Assembly (NCBI GenBank): GCA_017529865.1
Contig: JAFXNA010000045.1
Coordinates: 1 to 64,000 of the forward strand
Source of the DNA: Bacteroidaceae bacterium
GTDB taxonomy: Bacteria; Bacteroidota; Bacteroidia; Bacteroidales; Bacteroidaceae
DNA length: 64,000 nt
Direction of reading: 5' to 3'
Under the pieces are notes generated by a model. The model was not told where the DNA came from and ran no database searches. It worked only from the letters and a program-made list of their open reading frames with translations. Of the stretch, positions 22,223-30,654 are shown piece after piece; position 1 is the stretch's first letter, and every line of letters starts with the position of its first letter. A program made the position numbers and the translations under genes.

Positions 22223-24703
22223 TCAGAACCCCAAATCACTAAAGTATTTCTGTTCCTCTTCGGGCGTAATCGAAAGCAACTGGCGCAAGTCGTTGAGCAT
22301 CACCTTGTGCTTGTCGGCAAATCGTGCACGGAAATCCGCTATGTTTTTCTCCCATTGCTTGTAGCTCAGCTGTGGCCATCGCTCGCAGTTGCGCTCCATT
22401 TCGGGTCGGATGGTGTTGACCAGCGCGTCGAACACCTCCGTAGCATTCTTGGTCGAGAACGTCTTGTGCATGTGGTACGAGAGGCGTTCCATGAACAGCT
22501 GGCGGAACTCCTTATTCACTAACAGGCTGGCAATCATGCGGTTGTGCAGCCCACCCTGCTGCGCATCGCTACCACATCGCAGGTAGTACGAGGCAGTCGG
22601 CTTGTAGCCCACCCACGAGGCATCGATGTCGTAGAACACGAAATACCACTTGCCGTCGCAATTCGAATCAGATGAGCGCACCTGGCGCACATTACCCACA
22701 TCGGTATTGCCCGAATAAATCTCGCCGAGTTTGAAGTCAATCAGTCCTTGCACATCCACGCGGTCACGCACATATTCGTACGCTTCCTGGTCGGCCATGT
22801 TGTGGCTGCGGATGTAGTTCATCAGGCTGTTGTATTCCGCCTTCGTGCCCGCCTCCAGATACTGGCTCGATGCGATAATGGTCACCGAATCCTCCGATGT
22901 GCCGAGCTTGCGAGCCACGAAATGATGGTCTATTTTCTCGCGGATGTAATACAGGCCGAAGTAGCCGCCGTTGATGTAAAGCGCCACAGGTCGGTAGGCT
23001 TGGACGAGAAGCGTTGGGCAATGAGGAGCCATGAGGCTGGTGAAGAATTCGTCGCGAACCATACAGCGGTTCCAGTCCTGCGAACCCGAGCGTAACACCA
23101 TGTCGTTCAGTTCTACAGGCTCGCCCGTACCGAAGTAGTCGTACTCGAACTTGGAAGCCCCATAGCTGTTCATGAACTTCACGGTGAACGACTTCTTGGC
23201 CTCGTAGCGCGAATAGCCACCGAATATCTTAAAGCCGCAATCGGTATTGATATCTTCAAACTCCACATGCGCCCGTTTCGTCCACGACTTCCAGTAGTTC
23301 GCACCCTTGTGTGGCCATTGCGACGTGTAGCCAGGGCCGTCAGCATAGATGCCGCGGTTGTAGTCATACATATCAGCCGAGTCGATGGTGATGTTCACCA
23401 CAGGCACCGTGTGCGGTTCGTTCATCAGGAACGTCCGAGTCGCCACATCGCTACGCATCGTCATCGAATCGCCCTCAGCGTATGCACGGATGGTCGTGTT
23501 CTCGCTGATCATCAACGAATCCTGCCATACAGGCGATGCACTCGTCGGACTTGAGCCGTCAAGGGTATAATGAACCGTCCTATGGCTGGAGTGACTGATG
23601 AAAACACTAACCGAATGGCTTTCTCCCCTTAGAGGGGGAGATGTCTGTAAGACAGAGGGGGTCTGCTCTATCTCTGGCTTCTCCGCGATAAACCGATAAG
23701 GATGGGCCGTGTTCTCCCCTCCCCTCGTAGCCGAGGCAAAATAGTAGAAGCCCTTCCCGTCGACGGTACGGCCCACGGAAGTCCCGAAGTAAGTTGGCTT
23801 GGCACACACGCCATCCACGAACTTCCCGTCCTTCGCCAGCACCACCGTCTCCGAACTGCTGATCTTGAAAGGCACCACCAACGACTTGCCAGGCATCAGC
23901 ACCACCCCTTCGTCAGCCTTCGATGCCTTCTTCGGCTTCTTCGGCTTCGACGCTTTCAATAACTCATTCACCTCCACACTATTCTTCAGGTCCTTACCGA
24001 GGGCATACCCCTCGAGGTCAACCGTATCGTTCGACACATTCTTCAGCTCCACCCAGCAGTCCTTCCGCTTCTCCGCACGGCTGAACACCTCCCAGATGAG
24101 CAGCTGACTGTTTCGACTATCGTCCATCAGCCTGCAAAACGCCTCGTAGCCCTCAGCATTGTTCTCAAAACCCGGACTCTGCCAGCGTGTCTGCTCGTAC
24201 GACCCGTCCTCACAGCGAGCGAAAGCCTCTCCAGACTCGAGCGCCGGATATGTCACCTCCGACATCACCTCGCCGTTCCTGTCCAGCAGTTGCACCTTGC
24301 CCTCCTTCGGCAGCTTCACGAACACCACCGCAAACCCCTCATCGTTCACCACTACTCCATCCAGCGGCACATTCGTCACCTTCCCCTTCTTCTTCACCAC
24401 AGCAAGCGCAAAACCCTTCAAATCCTGTCCCTGTGAGCCGTTAGCTATTTGTTCCCTTCCCTTGAGGGAGGGGTTAGGGGTAGGCTTCCATCCACTCTTA
24501 ATCTCCACCCAGTCGGCAGGCACACCGCTCTCATCGCACAGACCCGTCCGGTTGTTCGCCATCAGTTCGTTGATCACCAACCCACCGTCGAAGTCGTCCG
24601 ACTCCCCACCCAGTGAAGAGCCAGGAGCAGTATTTCCCGCACAAGCCACCAGCAACGTCATCACCGGCAGCATCAGCATATATTTCAAGTCCTTGAGTTT
24701 CAT
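22223..24703 (-). CDS. CotH-kinase / lamin-tail domain lipoprotein
   Basis: The start is set at ATG 24703 because the promoter box lies at 24723-24730; this gives a lipobox LLVAC with Cys21. Domains are a lamin-tail domain (about 40-160: VINELMANN, VPADWVEI, DLKGFALAV), a second lamin-tail-like segment, a chitobiase-type domain (YTLDGSSPTSASPVW near 395), and CotH (KIFGGYSRYEAKKSFTVKF, LRSGSQDWNRCMVRDEF, INGGYFGLYYIREKID, WYFVFYDIDASW). CotH proteins are kinase-like. A surface or periplasmic role is expected. Two segments, PTPNPSLKGRE near 75-85 and PSVLQTSPPLRGES near 358-371, are encoded by the dispersed GC-rich repeats and appear to be in-frame insertions. Confidence 0.88.
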   Translation of the reverse strand: MKLKDLKYMLMLPVMTLLVACAGNTAPGSSLGGESDDFDGGLVINELMANNRTGLCDESGVPADWVEIKSGWKPTPNPSLKGREQIANGSQGQDLKGFALAVVKKKGKVTNVPLDGVVVNDEGFAVVFVKLPKEGKVQLLDRNGEVMSEVTYPALESGEAFARCEDGSYEQTRWQSPGFENNAEGYEAFCRLMDDSRNSQLLIWEVFSRAEKRKDCWVELKNVSNDTVDLEGYALGKDLKNSVEVNELLKASKPKKPKKASKADEGVVLMPGKSLVVPFKISSSETVVLAKDGKFVDGVCAKPTYFGTSVGRTVDGKGFYYFASATRGGENTAHPYRFIAEKPEIEQTPSVLQTSPPLRGESHSVSVFISHSSHRTVHYTLDGSSPTSASPVWQDSLMISENTTIRAYAEGDSMTMRSDVATRTFLMNEPHTVPVVNITIDSADMYDYNRGIYADGPGYTSQWPHKGANYWKSWTKRAHVEFEDINTDCGFKIFGGYSRYEAKKSFTVKFMNSYGASKFEYDYFGTGEPVELNDMVLRSGSQDWNRCMVRDEFFTSLMAPHCPTLLVQAYRPVALYINGGYFGLYYIREKIDHHFVARKLGTSEDSVTIIASSQYLEAGTKAEYNSLMNYIRSHNMADQEAYEYVRDRVDVQGLIDFKLGEIYSGNTDVGNVRQVRSSDSNCDGKWYFVFYDIDASWVGYKPTASYYLRCGSDAQQGGLHNRMIASLLVNKEFRQLFMERLSYHMHKTFSTKNATEVFDALVNTIRPEMERNCERWPQLSYKQWEKNIADFRARFADKHKVMLNDLRQLLSITPEEEQKYFSDLGF
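23621..23664. repeat. GC-rich repeat copy inside the CotH gene
   Basis: The plus strand reads TTCTCCCCTTAGAGGGGGAG then ATGTCTGTAAGACAGAGGGG. It is homologous in order and spacing to the reverse complement of the intergenic copy at 55845-55886 (TCTCCCCC-TCGGGGGAGATG-TCTGAAGGACAGAG). Confidence 0.8.
24440..24490. repeat. GC-rich repeat copy inside the CotH gene, second site
   Basis: TTCCCTTCCCTTGAGGGAGG then GGTTAGGGGTAGG interrupts the lamin-tail motif VEIKSGW...DLKGFALA, which is contiguous in related domains. It is read in frame as PTPNPSLKGREQ. Confidence 0.65.
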
Positions 24704-24722
24704 ACAAATGCAATTAGAGGTG

Positions 24723-24730
24723 CAAAGGTA
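24723..24730 (-). promoter_or_regulatory. -7 box of the CotH gene
   Basis: The minus strand reads TACCTTTG, 20 bp before the ATG at 24703. It rules out the longer frame beginning at 24742. Confidence 0.6.
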
Positions 24731-24783
24731 CGAAAATTTCATAATTCATAATGTATAATGTATAATTATTTGCAAATGGGCAT

Positions 24784-24812
24784 AAAAAAAGGATGCCGTG
24801 CGCATCCTTTTT
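24784..24812. terminator. bidirectional terminator hairpin
   Basis: AAAAAGGATGC (24786-24796) pairs with GCATCCTTTTT (24802-24812): GC core, T run on one strand and A run on the other. Confidence 0.7.
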
Positions 24813-24829
24813 CATTTGAAGACTTGCTC

Positions 24830-24998
24830 TTCCCAGTTCTCCCCCTTGAGGGGCATCGCTGAATGGGGCGATGCTTGCGACGACCGAGCGTAATAGAAGC
24901 TCGGTTTGCGACGACGAGAGATTTATCTCTCCAAAGGAGGACCCAAAGAGTCTTTAGGTTTATCTCCCCAAAGGAGGCACAAAGTGCATGTGAGAGGG
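24830..24998. repeat. composite spacer repeat (CCCCCTTGAGGGG, TTGCGACGAC, TTTATCTCYCCAAAGGAGG units)
   Basis: No gene is seen between the hairpin terminator and the DUF4143 gene (25096). The spacer contains TCTCCCCCTTGAGGGG, two TTGCGACGAC units (24874 and about 24918), and two ATTTATCTCTCCAAAGGAGG-like units. The TTGCGACGAC and TTTATCTTCCCAAAGGAG pair also occurs in the broken 3' end of the ORF6N gene. Confidence 0.7.
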
Positions 24999-25095
24999 GC
25001 TATTAACTTATAACCAATAACCAATAACCTTTACCATTAAGCTTCCGTTATTAGCAGGCGGTCGATAATGAAGGTTCCATAGGTCAGTTATTCTT

Positions 25096-26373
25096 TTATT
25101 TTAGCAACCATTCCAATGCAGAAATGATATGTATTGTTTTACCGTCGATCTCAACATCGCGCGTTTGCGAGAATGCTATAAGCGTAAGACTATCACACGA
25201 GAGAGCACCTGATGCCTTTACGAGCGATGATGTCTCACGATCGTAAGCACGTTGGCTGTCAATCTCATAGGGCACCTGTATCAACTCCATTGCTCTATTC
25301 TTGTCGCATACCACGAAGTCAATCTCCTTTGCCCTGGGGTCTGACTTATAGTAATACACGTCGTAAAAATCGTATGCACAACGCCTCAGTAATTCTATAT
25401 AAACTACGTTCTCCAATCGCCATCCCAGTTTTTCGGGAGCCAGCACATTATCTCTGTTTCCCTGCATACCCGTATCTACGATATATGCCTTAGGATTGCA
25501 TATTCTCTCCTTGCTTTTGAAGGAATGACGTGTGAGCAACTGAACCAGGAATGCCTGACTGAGATAGTCAATGTATTTCTTAACCGTCTTGTCGCTCATA
25601 CCCAATTCTTTGGTCAAATCCTCATAATTCACCTCTTGGCATGCATTATTGATAAGATGATGAGCCAGTTTACGCAAAGCATCTACGTCACGAATTCTGA
25701 AACGTTTCTGAATATCCTTTAGCAGAATGGCTTCTATCAAGCTCTGAACATAAGCCCGTTTATTGCGAAGTCCTTGCATCTCAGGAAAACCTCCGTCGTG
25801 TATATAATCCATAAAAGCCCGTTTGCGGTCGGCTTCTGCTTTAGTAGTAATGCTTTGAGTATCAACTTGATGATAGTTACAATACTCTGAGAACGAGAAG
25901 GGGTAAAGAAGAATCTCGTTGTAACATCCAGTTAGATGCGTAGCCAATTCGCCACTAAGCAGTTTGGCATTACTACCCGTTACAAATATATGCAGATCGG
26001 TGCGTAGCAGGCGGTTTACAAACAGGTACCACCCATCAACGTTCTGAATCTCATCAAGCACCAAATAAGGGACGTCTGTACCATAGAGTTGATAGACACA
26101 AGAAAGCACCATATTCAGATCCTCTGTTTTCATATCAGCCAGACGATCATCGTCAAAGTTCACATAACCATATCTGACACCTCGCTCCAACAGCACTTTG
26201 TGGCATAGTGTGGATTTTCCGCTTCGTCGCACACCTATCACTACTTGGGCCATTGTCGTGTCAAACTCGAAGAGTGACTCTTCTTTACGTGCCACCCACT
26301 TTTGCGGCTTGCAGCCCTTTACTTCCTCCTGTTGCTCAGCCAGTACCTGCAATATTATCTTCTCGTCTATCAT
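25096..26373 (-). CDS. AAA-type ATPase with DUF4143 domain
   Basis: 425 residues. The N-terminal AAA_14-like ATPase has Walker A GVRRSGKST near 47, VNFDDDRL near 71, Walker B PYLVLDEIQNVDGW near 102 and the sensor region FVTGSNAKLLSGELATHLTGC near 130. The C-terminal DUF4143 domain (from about 200) has the helical KKYIDYLSQAFLVQLL and a nuclease-like YYYKSDPRAKEIDFVVCDKNRAMELIQV, where D and E..K-type residues resemble a PD-(D/E)xK fold. Such proteins are abundant in Bacteroidetes accessory regions; a defence or stress role is suspected but unproven. Three periodic direct repeats lie upstream. Confidence 0.9.
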   Translation of the reverse strand: MIDEKIILQVLAEQQEEVKGCKPQKWVARKEESLFEFDTTMAQVVIGVRRSGKSTLCHKVLLERGVRYGYVNFDDDRLADMKTEDLNMVLSCVYQLYGTDVPYLVLDEIQNVDGWYLFVNRLLRTDLHIFVTGSNAKLLSGELATHLTGCYNEILLYPFSFSEYCNYHQVDTQSITTKAEADRKRAFMDYIHDGGFPEMQGLRNKRAYVQSLIEAILLKDIQKRFRIRDVDALRKLAHHLINNACQEVNYEDLTKELGMSDKTVKKYIDYLSQAFLVQLLTRHSFKSKERICNPKAYIVDTGMQGNRDNVLAPEKLGWRLENVVYIELLRRCAYDFYDVYYYKSDPRAKEIDFVVCDKNRAMELIQVPYEIDSQRAYDRETSSLVKASGALSCDSLTLIAFSQTRDVEIDGKTIHIISALEWLLK

Positions 26374-26416
26374 AACTTTATCGTTTTCGCTGGCAAATAT
26401 ACAAAATATATTTCAG

Positions 26417-26497
26417 AACTCCGCTAAAATGCAATTATTAAGCCACCAAACTCCGCTAAAATGCAAAAACCGACACTCTAAACTCCGCTAAAATGCA
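26417..26497. repeat. three 17-bp direct repeats on an exact 32-bp period
   Basis: AACTCCGCTAAAATGCA occurs perfectly at 26417, 26449 and 26481, each followed by a different 15-bp spacer. The block begins 44 bp upstream of the DUF4143 ATPase ATG. The 32-bp spacing is close to three helical turns, placing the sites on one face of the DNA. A degenerate CTCCGCTATAAAGCAT follows near 26598. Likely operator or element-binding sites. Confidence 0.88.
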
Positions 26498-26816
26498 TAC
26501 AAAATATTTCTTCTTTTCGTATGCAGATTCAAATCTTTTGCCTACCTTTGCAGTGCATCAATTATGATGCGCGAAAAACTGAAACTATATCCCCCTCCGC
26601 TATAAAGCATAATGAGTATGGCACAAAGCAGCCTAAAAGCAGGCTAGAGTATGGCATCTCCGAAGAAACAGTATGAATAGAGTCAATTTATCACTCCACA
26701 ACCAAGCAATCCAGCCATTGTACTCCTTGAATACAACGGCAGAACATACCAAGCGCAGAAATTGTAATCAGTTAGCGTAGCGCGTTGAAAATAGACATTC
26801 ACATGTTAGTATGTGT
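26498..26816. other. non-coding spacer with a plus-strand -7 box and hairpins
   Basis: No convincing protein gene. TACCTTTG (26543-26550) is a plus-strand -7 box without a good -33. Downstream are a hairpin GCATCAATTATGATGC, AGCCTAAAAGCAGGCT, a GTATGGCA direct repeat, and at 26787-26816 an imperfect stem (ATAGA...CACAT / ATGTG...TCTAT) that may terminate the minus-strand DUF2442 gene. A small RNA is possible but unsupported. Confidence 0.4.
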
Positions 26817-27218
26817 CTATGCAGCCATCATTTCTTTTCCTAACTTATGAATATGAGCAATAATTTCCTCCTCACGCTCTTTGGAAGGCTTTTTGAAGCC
26901 ATTGATATAGTTTCGCAGCAAGGAAGGATTGATGCCAAGAGAACGAGCAAATTCGGCAACATTGATTTCTTTGTGAGTCAAGAAAAAACGCTGCATGGCA
27001 CTTGGTTCTGTATCATCATACTCAAAACTCTCAAAGCTTATATCCTCGTCAAGATTACGCCAATGGATACCACCCATTCCAAATGCATACTCGGCACGTT
27101 CTGCAGCAGTAGCACCCTTTAAGTTGGGATACCAAAGCAAAGACTGCTTATACTGACGTCCTTGCTCATCTTTACCATAAATATAATCGGCATCAAACCA
27201 AATATCTACAATTTTCAT
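26817..27218 (-). CDS. DUF2442-like protein with C-terminal HTH, partner of DUF4160 gene
   Basis: 133 residues. The N-terminal half resembles DUF2442 (VDIWFDADYIYGKDEQG, LWYPNLKGATAAERAEY, GIHWRNLDEDISFESF). The C-terminal half has an HTH-like segment, EINVAEFARSLGINPSLLRNYINGFKKPSKE near 84-114. It follows the DUF4160 gene by 13 bp. DUF4160/DUF2442 pairs are widespread and look like toxin-antitoxin or partner modules; the HTH suggests this member is the DNA-binding, autoregulating partner. Activity is not established. Confidence 0.82.
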   Translation of the reverse strand: MKIVDIWFDADYIYGKDEQGRQYKQSLLWYPNLKGATAAERAEYAFGMGGIHWRNLDEDISFESFEYDDTEPSAMQRFFLTHKEINVAEFARSLGINPSLLRNYINGFKKPSKEREEEIIAHIHKLGKEMMAA

Positions 27219-27231
27219 TGTTCTGTCCTCC

Positions 27232-27471
27232 TTATTTATTAAAATGTTCGTTCCAACGTTTTATGATAATATCGGCATTCTCGTCAATAACTCCCTTGAT
27301 TTTCTTGTAGTCATTTGCCTTGATTCCTTCTTTCTCAACCAAGGTAAACTCTGTCCCATTCCATTCAAACTTAGCCATACCTCCATTCCCCTCCACATGT
27401 ACATGAAGAGGATCGTGTTCCCTGCTGTAGAAAAAGAACGAGAAACCATAAAATCTAAATACTTCAGGCAT
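27232..27471 (-). CDS. DUF4160-domain small protein
   Basis: The start is placed at ATG 27471 (MPEVFRFYGFSFFFYSREHD), since the -7 box at 27501-27508 leaves an upstream ATG at 27498 too close to the transcription start. The 79-residue protein has the DUF4160 signature: YSREHDPLHVHVEGNGGMAKFEWNG followed by DYKKIKGVIDENADIIIKRWNEHF. It is the first gene of a two-gene unit with the DUF2442/HTH gene. A toxin-like role has been suspected for such pairs, but catalytic residues are not known to me. Confidence 0.85.
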   Translation of the reverse strand: MPEVFRFYGFSFFFYSREHDPLHVHVEGNGGMAKFEWNGTEFTLVEKEGIKANDYKKIKGVIDENADIIIKRWNEHFNK

Positions 27472-27500
27472 ATTATTCCTTATTTCATTATTTATCACCG

Positions 27501-27508
27501 CAAAGATA
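27501..27508 (-). promoter_or_regulatory. -7 box of the DUF4160/DUF2442 unit
   Basis: The minus strand reads TATCTTTG (CAAAGATA on plus). The start of transcription would be near 27494, which decides the start codon at 27471. Confidence 0.6.
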
Positions 27509-27945
27509 GGTATTATTTTCGATACCCAATAGTTTTTTCACAACTTTTTTCGAAAAACGATGCAAAATCTGCATTTTCTGATGTGAAAAGACAGGTTTTC
27601 CTTACTTCTGGCATACATCTTCTCTGTAAGTTCGTTGTTCCAGTTCTGGTTCTCGAGCCATTCGAGAGAGATTGTCGAAGGACAAGACCGTGTCTCCGTC
27701 CTCACCTTCTTCCATCTTTGTCTTCGTGGCACTTATGTCAAATCTATTCTTTTGCTAGGTGTGAGATCAAAAGAAAATCCTAACCATCTTTTGCGTCGTA
27801 GGATACTACAGCCTTGTACTTATCTCTACGGCTACAGAGCTGATAAATGAGCGAGCGGATAATAAGAAACCCTTGGAATATAGTAAATGTTTTGTCAACC
27901 AGATTAATTGGGATGATTAAGCATGTTGTCATCCCCCAAATATCA
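27509..27945. other. spacer with a probable gene remnant
   Basis: No gene is called. On the minus strand a 64-codon frame (27538-27732) contains the protein-like stretch TISLEWLENQNWNNELTEKM, and another frame has LCSRRDKYKAVVSYDAKDG near 27780-27850. Neither has a promoter or family match that I can name; they may be decayed fragments between two accessory modules. Confidence 0.3.
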
Positions 27946-28710
27946 TTACCTCGCTGTATATCCTCCATCTACAACAAGATTCTGCCCAGTCACCCAACGC
28001 GAGGCATCACTAAGCAGATAGATACAGGCATTTGAAATGTCTGTCGTTTTACCAAGACCAAGTAGATGCTTCGACTCCAAAGCGGCACGAGCTTCTGGAT
28101 TCTTCATGTGGGGCAAATCCTGATTGATTGGAGTGAGGATTGCACCTGGAGAAACTGCATTAAAACGAATATTTCGACGAGCAAATTCACAGGCAAGAGA
28201 GCGAACTGCAGAAAGAAGCGCTCCTTTTGTCATAGAGTAGAGTGATTTCCCGTTTTCACCTGCCAATGCCATAATAGATGAAAGAAACACAATACTTGCT
28301 CCGCTTTTGTTTACTTTCCCCATCTGACAGAAGTGTCGTGTCAATTCAATGGATGAGAAAACGTTGGAATGAAAAAACTCGTCCATCTTTTCCGCATTCA
28401 TCAACTTCAATGGCAACGTGGTAGATATTCCGGCGCAATTTACAAGCCCGTCTATCGGACCTGCCTTCTCGACAATGCTCTTGACGCATCCCTTCAAATC
28501 ATCGAAGTTTGTTAGATCGAAGGTAACAGATAAATGTCCCTCGCCTTCCAATGAGGATAGCGTTTCTGAAAGCCGTTGTTCATTTCGGCCAATCAACACG
28601 ACCTTTGCGCCCATCTTACTACAATCAATGACACACTGCTGGCCTATGCCTGATGAAGCGCCAGTCACTACGATGGTCTTTCCTTCAAGTGAAAACGGAT
28701 TGAAACTCAT
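27946..28710 (-). CDS. SDR-family oxidoreductase, FabG-like
   Basis: 254 residues with the classical short-chain dehydrogenase pattern: VTGASSGIGQQC (NAD(P) site, about 15-26), NCAGIS near 91, the Ser-Tyr-Lys triad with SIMALAGENGKSLYSMTKGAL near 143-163, and VDGGYTAR at the end. Its start overlaps the FabH-like gene by 4 bp. With the ACP and KAS III-like genes upstream it probably reduces a 3-oxoacyl-ACP made by that pair. The NeuD-like acetyltransferase context points to modification of a surface glycan or lipid rather than bulk fatty-acid synthesis; this is inference. Confidence 0.9.
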   Translation of the reverse strand: MSFNPFSLEGKTIVVTGASSGIGQQCVIDCSKMGAKVVLIGRNEQRLSETLSSLEGEGHLSVTFDLTNFDDLKGCVKSIVEKAGPIDGLVNCAGISTTLPLKLMNAEKMDEFFHSNVFSSIELTRHFCQMGKVNKSGASIVFLSSIMALAGENGKSLYSMTKGALLSAVRSLACEFARRNIRFNAVSPGAILTPINQDLPHMKNPEARAALESKHLLGLGKTTDISNACIYLLSDASRWVTGQNLVVDGGYTAR

Positions 28711-29765
28711 ACTTCTACTATTTCACTAATCTTACAGTCCACAAATGGAACAATGCCCGTAGCCCACGACATTCCAACGCCAAAAGCACTCATCAGCAAA
28801 GTCTTTTCTCCCTGCAACTTATCTTTCAACTCGCTGACGATAGTAAGTGGAACGGAAACAGATGACGTATTACCATACTTTGCTATCGTGGAAGGAATCT
28901 TCTCTGTGTCGAGCTTCATTTTCTTCGCGATATACGAGTTGATGAAGTTGTTGGCCTGATGGAATACAATGTAGTTGAAGTCGTCCTTTGTCTTGCCTGC
29001 GACCTCCAATGTATTTTTGATGTCACGGGGAATCTCACGTATGACGAAGTTAAACACATCGCCACCTCTCATGTAGCCCTGTTCGTCACTACGAATATTT
29101 CCGTATTCATCAACGACTTTCTCTATCAGCGTTTCTTTACTACTGGGATAGCGATAGCCGCCACCTTTAATCATGATAAAGTCGCCACGAGAACCGTCGC
29201 AGTTCAGAGAGAACCAGCTGCGTCCAAACTTTTCATCGCGTTCTATAAGGGCTGCTACACCAGCATCGCCAAAGATGAATGCGCTTCGACGGTCTTTTGG
29301 CGAATATACTTTTGAACGAGTCTCTCCGTCAAGCAACAATGCCTTACGAATGTTTCTACTCTGCATCATTCCATAAACCACAGATAGCCCATAGCAGAAA
29401 GCAGCACAGCCAAGATTGATGTCGAAGGCAACGCACGACTGGGGAAGTCCGAGACGATGCTGCAACAATATCGACGTAGCAGGCATCCTATAGTCTGGTG
29501 TCTGCGAGATAAACACTACCAGATCTATCTCGCTCTTATCAATGTTGTTGTCTGCCAACAGCTTTTCTGCTGCGGCATAGCACAAGTCCGACGAGCATGT
29601 GTCTGCATCGGCAAAACGCCGTTCGTAAATACCCACTTTGTCCACCACTTCCTTTACCTGGTCTGCAGGAAAGAATTCAGTGTACTCATAGTTCTTGATG
29701 ACGGTGTGAGGCACTGCGGCAGCCATTGCCGTTATACCCACACCATCGTACTGTAGCATTGCCAT
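28707..29765 (-). CDS. 3-oxoacyl-ACP synthase III-like (FabH family)
   Basis: 352 residues with a thiolase fold. The catalytic Cys120 is in DINLGCAAFCYG, the His in IVFHQANNFI, and the Asn in KYGNTSSVSVPLTIV, so the Cys-His-Asn triad is complete. It condenses an acyl starter with malonyl-ACP. It sits between an ACP gene (6 bp upstream) and an SDR reductase (4-bp overlap). This is a dedicated accessory set rather than the chromosomal fab locus, as usually seen in O-antigen, capsule or secondary lipid gene clusters. Confidence 0.92.
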   Translation of the reverse strand: MAMLQYDGVGITAMAAAVPHTVIKNYEYTEFFPADQVKEVVDKVGIYERRFADADTCSSDLCYAAAEKLLADNNIDKSEIDLVVFISQTPDYRMPATSILLQHRLGLPQSCVAFDINLGCAAFCYGLSVVYGMMQSRNIRKALLLDGETRSKVYSPKDRRSAFIFGDAGVAALIERDEKFGRSWFSLNCDGSRGDFIMIKGGGYRYPSSKETLIEKVVDEYGNIRSDEQGYMRGGDVFNFVIREIPRDIKNTLEVAGKTKDDFNYIVFHQANNFINSYIAKKMKLDTEKIPSTIAKYGNTSSVSVPLTIVSELKDKLQGEKTLLMSAFGVGMSWATGIVPFVDCKISEIVEV

Positions 29766-29771
29766 ACGTCT

Positions 29772-29996
29772 TTATTCGGTTGCTAAGTTGTAAAGGTCGC
29801 CAATTGTCTTACACTTTGAAATTTCAGTATCACCAATCTGTTTATCAAACTCATCATCGTAAAGAGCAATAAGTTCCATCACAGATAGTGAACTCCATCC
29901 TTCCAGTTCACGGAAAATAGTATCACTATTCAGAGAATCTGCATTCTCGATTTCCAACTGTTCAACAATCTTGTTGATAAAAACATTCATTTCCAT
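29772..29996 (-). CDS. acyl carrier protein
   Basis: A 74-residue acidic four-helix protein. The phosphopantetheine site lies in GWSSLSVMELIALYDDEF, where the usual DSL reads SSL and the second Ser (about residue 35) would carry the prosthetic group; the substitution D to S is uncommon. It should carry the acyl chain for the FabH-like and SDR enzymes encoded immediately downstream. Ten-odd base pairs separate it from the next gene, and 22 bp from the NeuD-like gene, so all four form one operon. Confidence 0.88.
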   Translation of the reverse strand: MEMNVFINKIVEQLEIENADSLNSDTIFRELEGWSSLSVMELIALYDDEFDKQIGDTEISKCKTIGDLYNLATE

Positions 29997-30018
29997 TTTT
30001 TCCTCTTTTATGTTAGAT

Positions 30019-30654
30019 TTAACCTTTTATTCGTTTTGCAGGAATACCAACAACAGTTGTTTCGCATTTAACATTTGTCATTGCTACTGAGCCTGCACCA
30101 ATTATAGCTCCCATTCCCATTTTCTTATGAGGTATCAGCGTACCTCTAGTATGAATTATCGCCATATCTCCCATACTACTATATCCTCCCATAAAGGCAT
30201 AGGTATTCAAATGACAGTAATTGCCAACAACCGAATCATGACCAATAACTGCGAAAGGTTGGATATAAGTATAGTCGCCAATATTTACATCACATGAAAT
30301 CATTGCATAATCACGAATAATACATCCATTACCAATTTTTGCGTTTCTGCCTATTCTTGCAGTTTTATCTATTAACGTAATGAATTTACCACTTTTGTTT
30401 AGAATAATATCAGCATAATGCTTACGCCATTTGGGATCACCAAGCGCACAAACGAATACATCATCTTCTTCTACTTGGTAACTCTCTACAGAAGAAAGTA
30501 TGGGTGGATAGCCAGGAAGTCCATCAAGTGCATCTGTCTTTCCGTCAAGAAATCCTTTTATATCAAATTCATGACCATAACCAAAGGATTTTGTAGCAGT
30601 TAGGAACGTTTCCCTTCCAGCTCCTCTTGCTCCGATAATTATCAGATGTTTCAT
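30019..30654 (-). CDS. NeuD/PglD-like O- or N-acyltransferase
   Basis: A 211-residue sugar acyltransferase. The N-terminal Rossmann-like part is MKHLIIIGARGAGRETFLTA. The left-handed beta-helix hexapeptide repeats span about 90-205 (IGRNAKIGNGCIIRDYAMIS, CDVNIGDYTYIQPFAVIGHD, MGAIIGAGSVAMTNV) and it ends VVGIPAKRIKG. The catalytic-type His is near 139 (IGHDSVVG). The family transfers acyl groups to amino sugars or sialic acids on surface glycans. It leads the NeuD-ACP-FabH-SDR operon. The combination suggests that the acyl chain built on the ACP is put on a sugar. No glycosyltransferases or Wzx/Wzy are nearby. Confidence 0.88.
   Translation of the reverse strand: MKHLIIIGARGAGRETFLTATKSFGYGHEFDIKGFLDGKTDALDGLPGYPPILSSVESYQVEEDDVFVCALGDPKWRKHYADIILNKSGKFITLIDKTARIGRNAKIGNGCIIRDYAMISCDVNIGDYTYIQPFAVIGHDSVVGNYCHLNTYAFMGGYSSMGDMAIIHTRGTLIPHKKMGMGAIIGAGSVAMTNVKCETTVVGIPAKRIKG

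Noticed and set aside
23700..23745. Additional repeat copy in the CotH gene (CTCCCCTCCCCTCGTAGC)
   Set aside because: It has the C-rich look but lacks the palindromic partner and the ATGTCTG/ACAGAG block, so it is probably ordinary coding sequence.
26417..26497. Possible mini-CRISPR array
   Set aside because: Repeats are only 17 bp with 15-bp spacers and three units, the repeat is not CRISPR-like, and no cas gene is nearby. Operator-type sites fit better.
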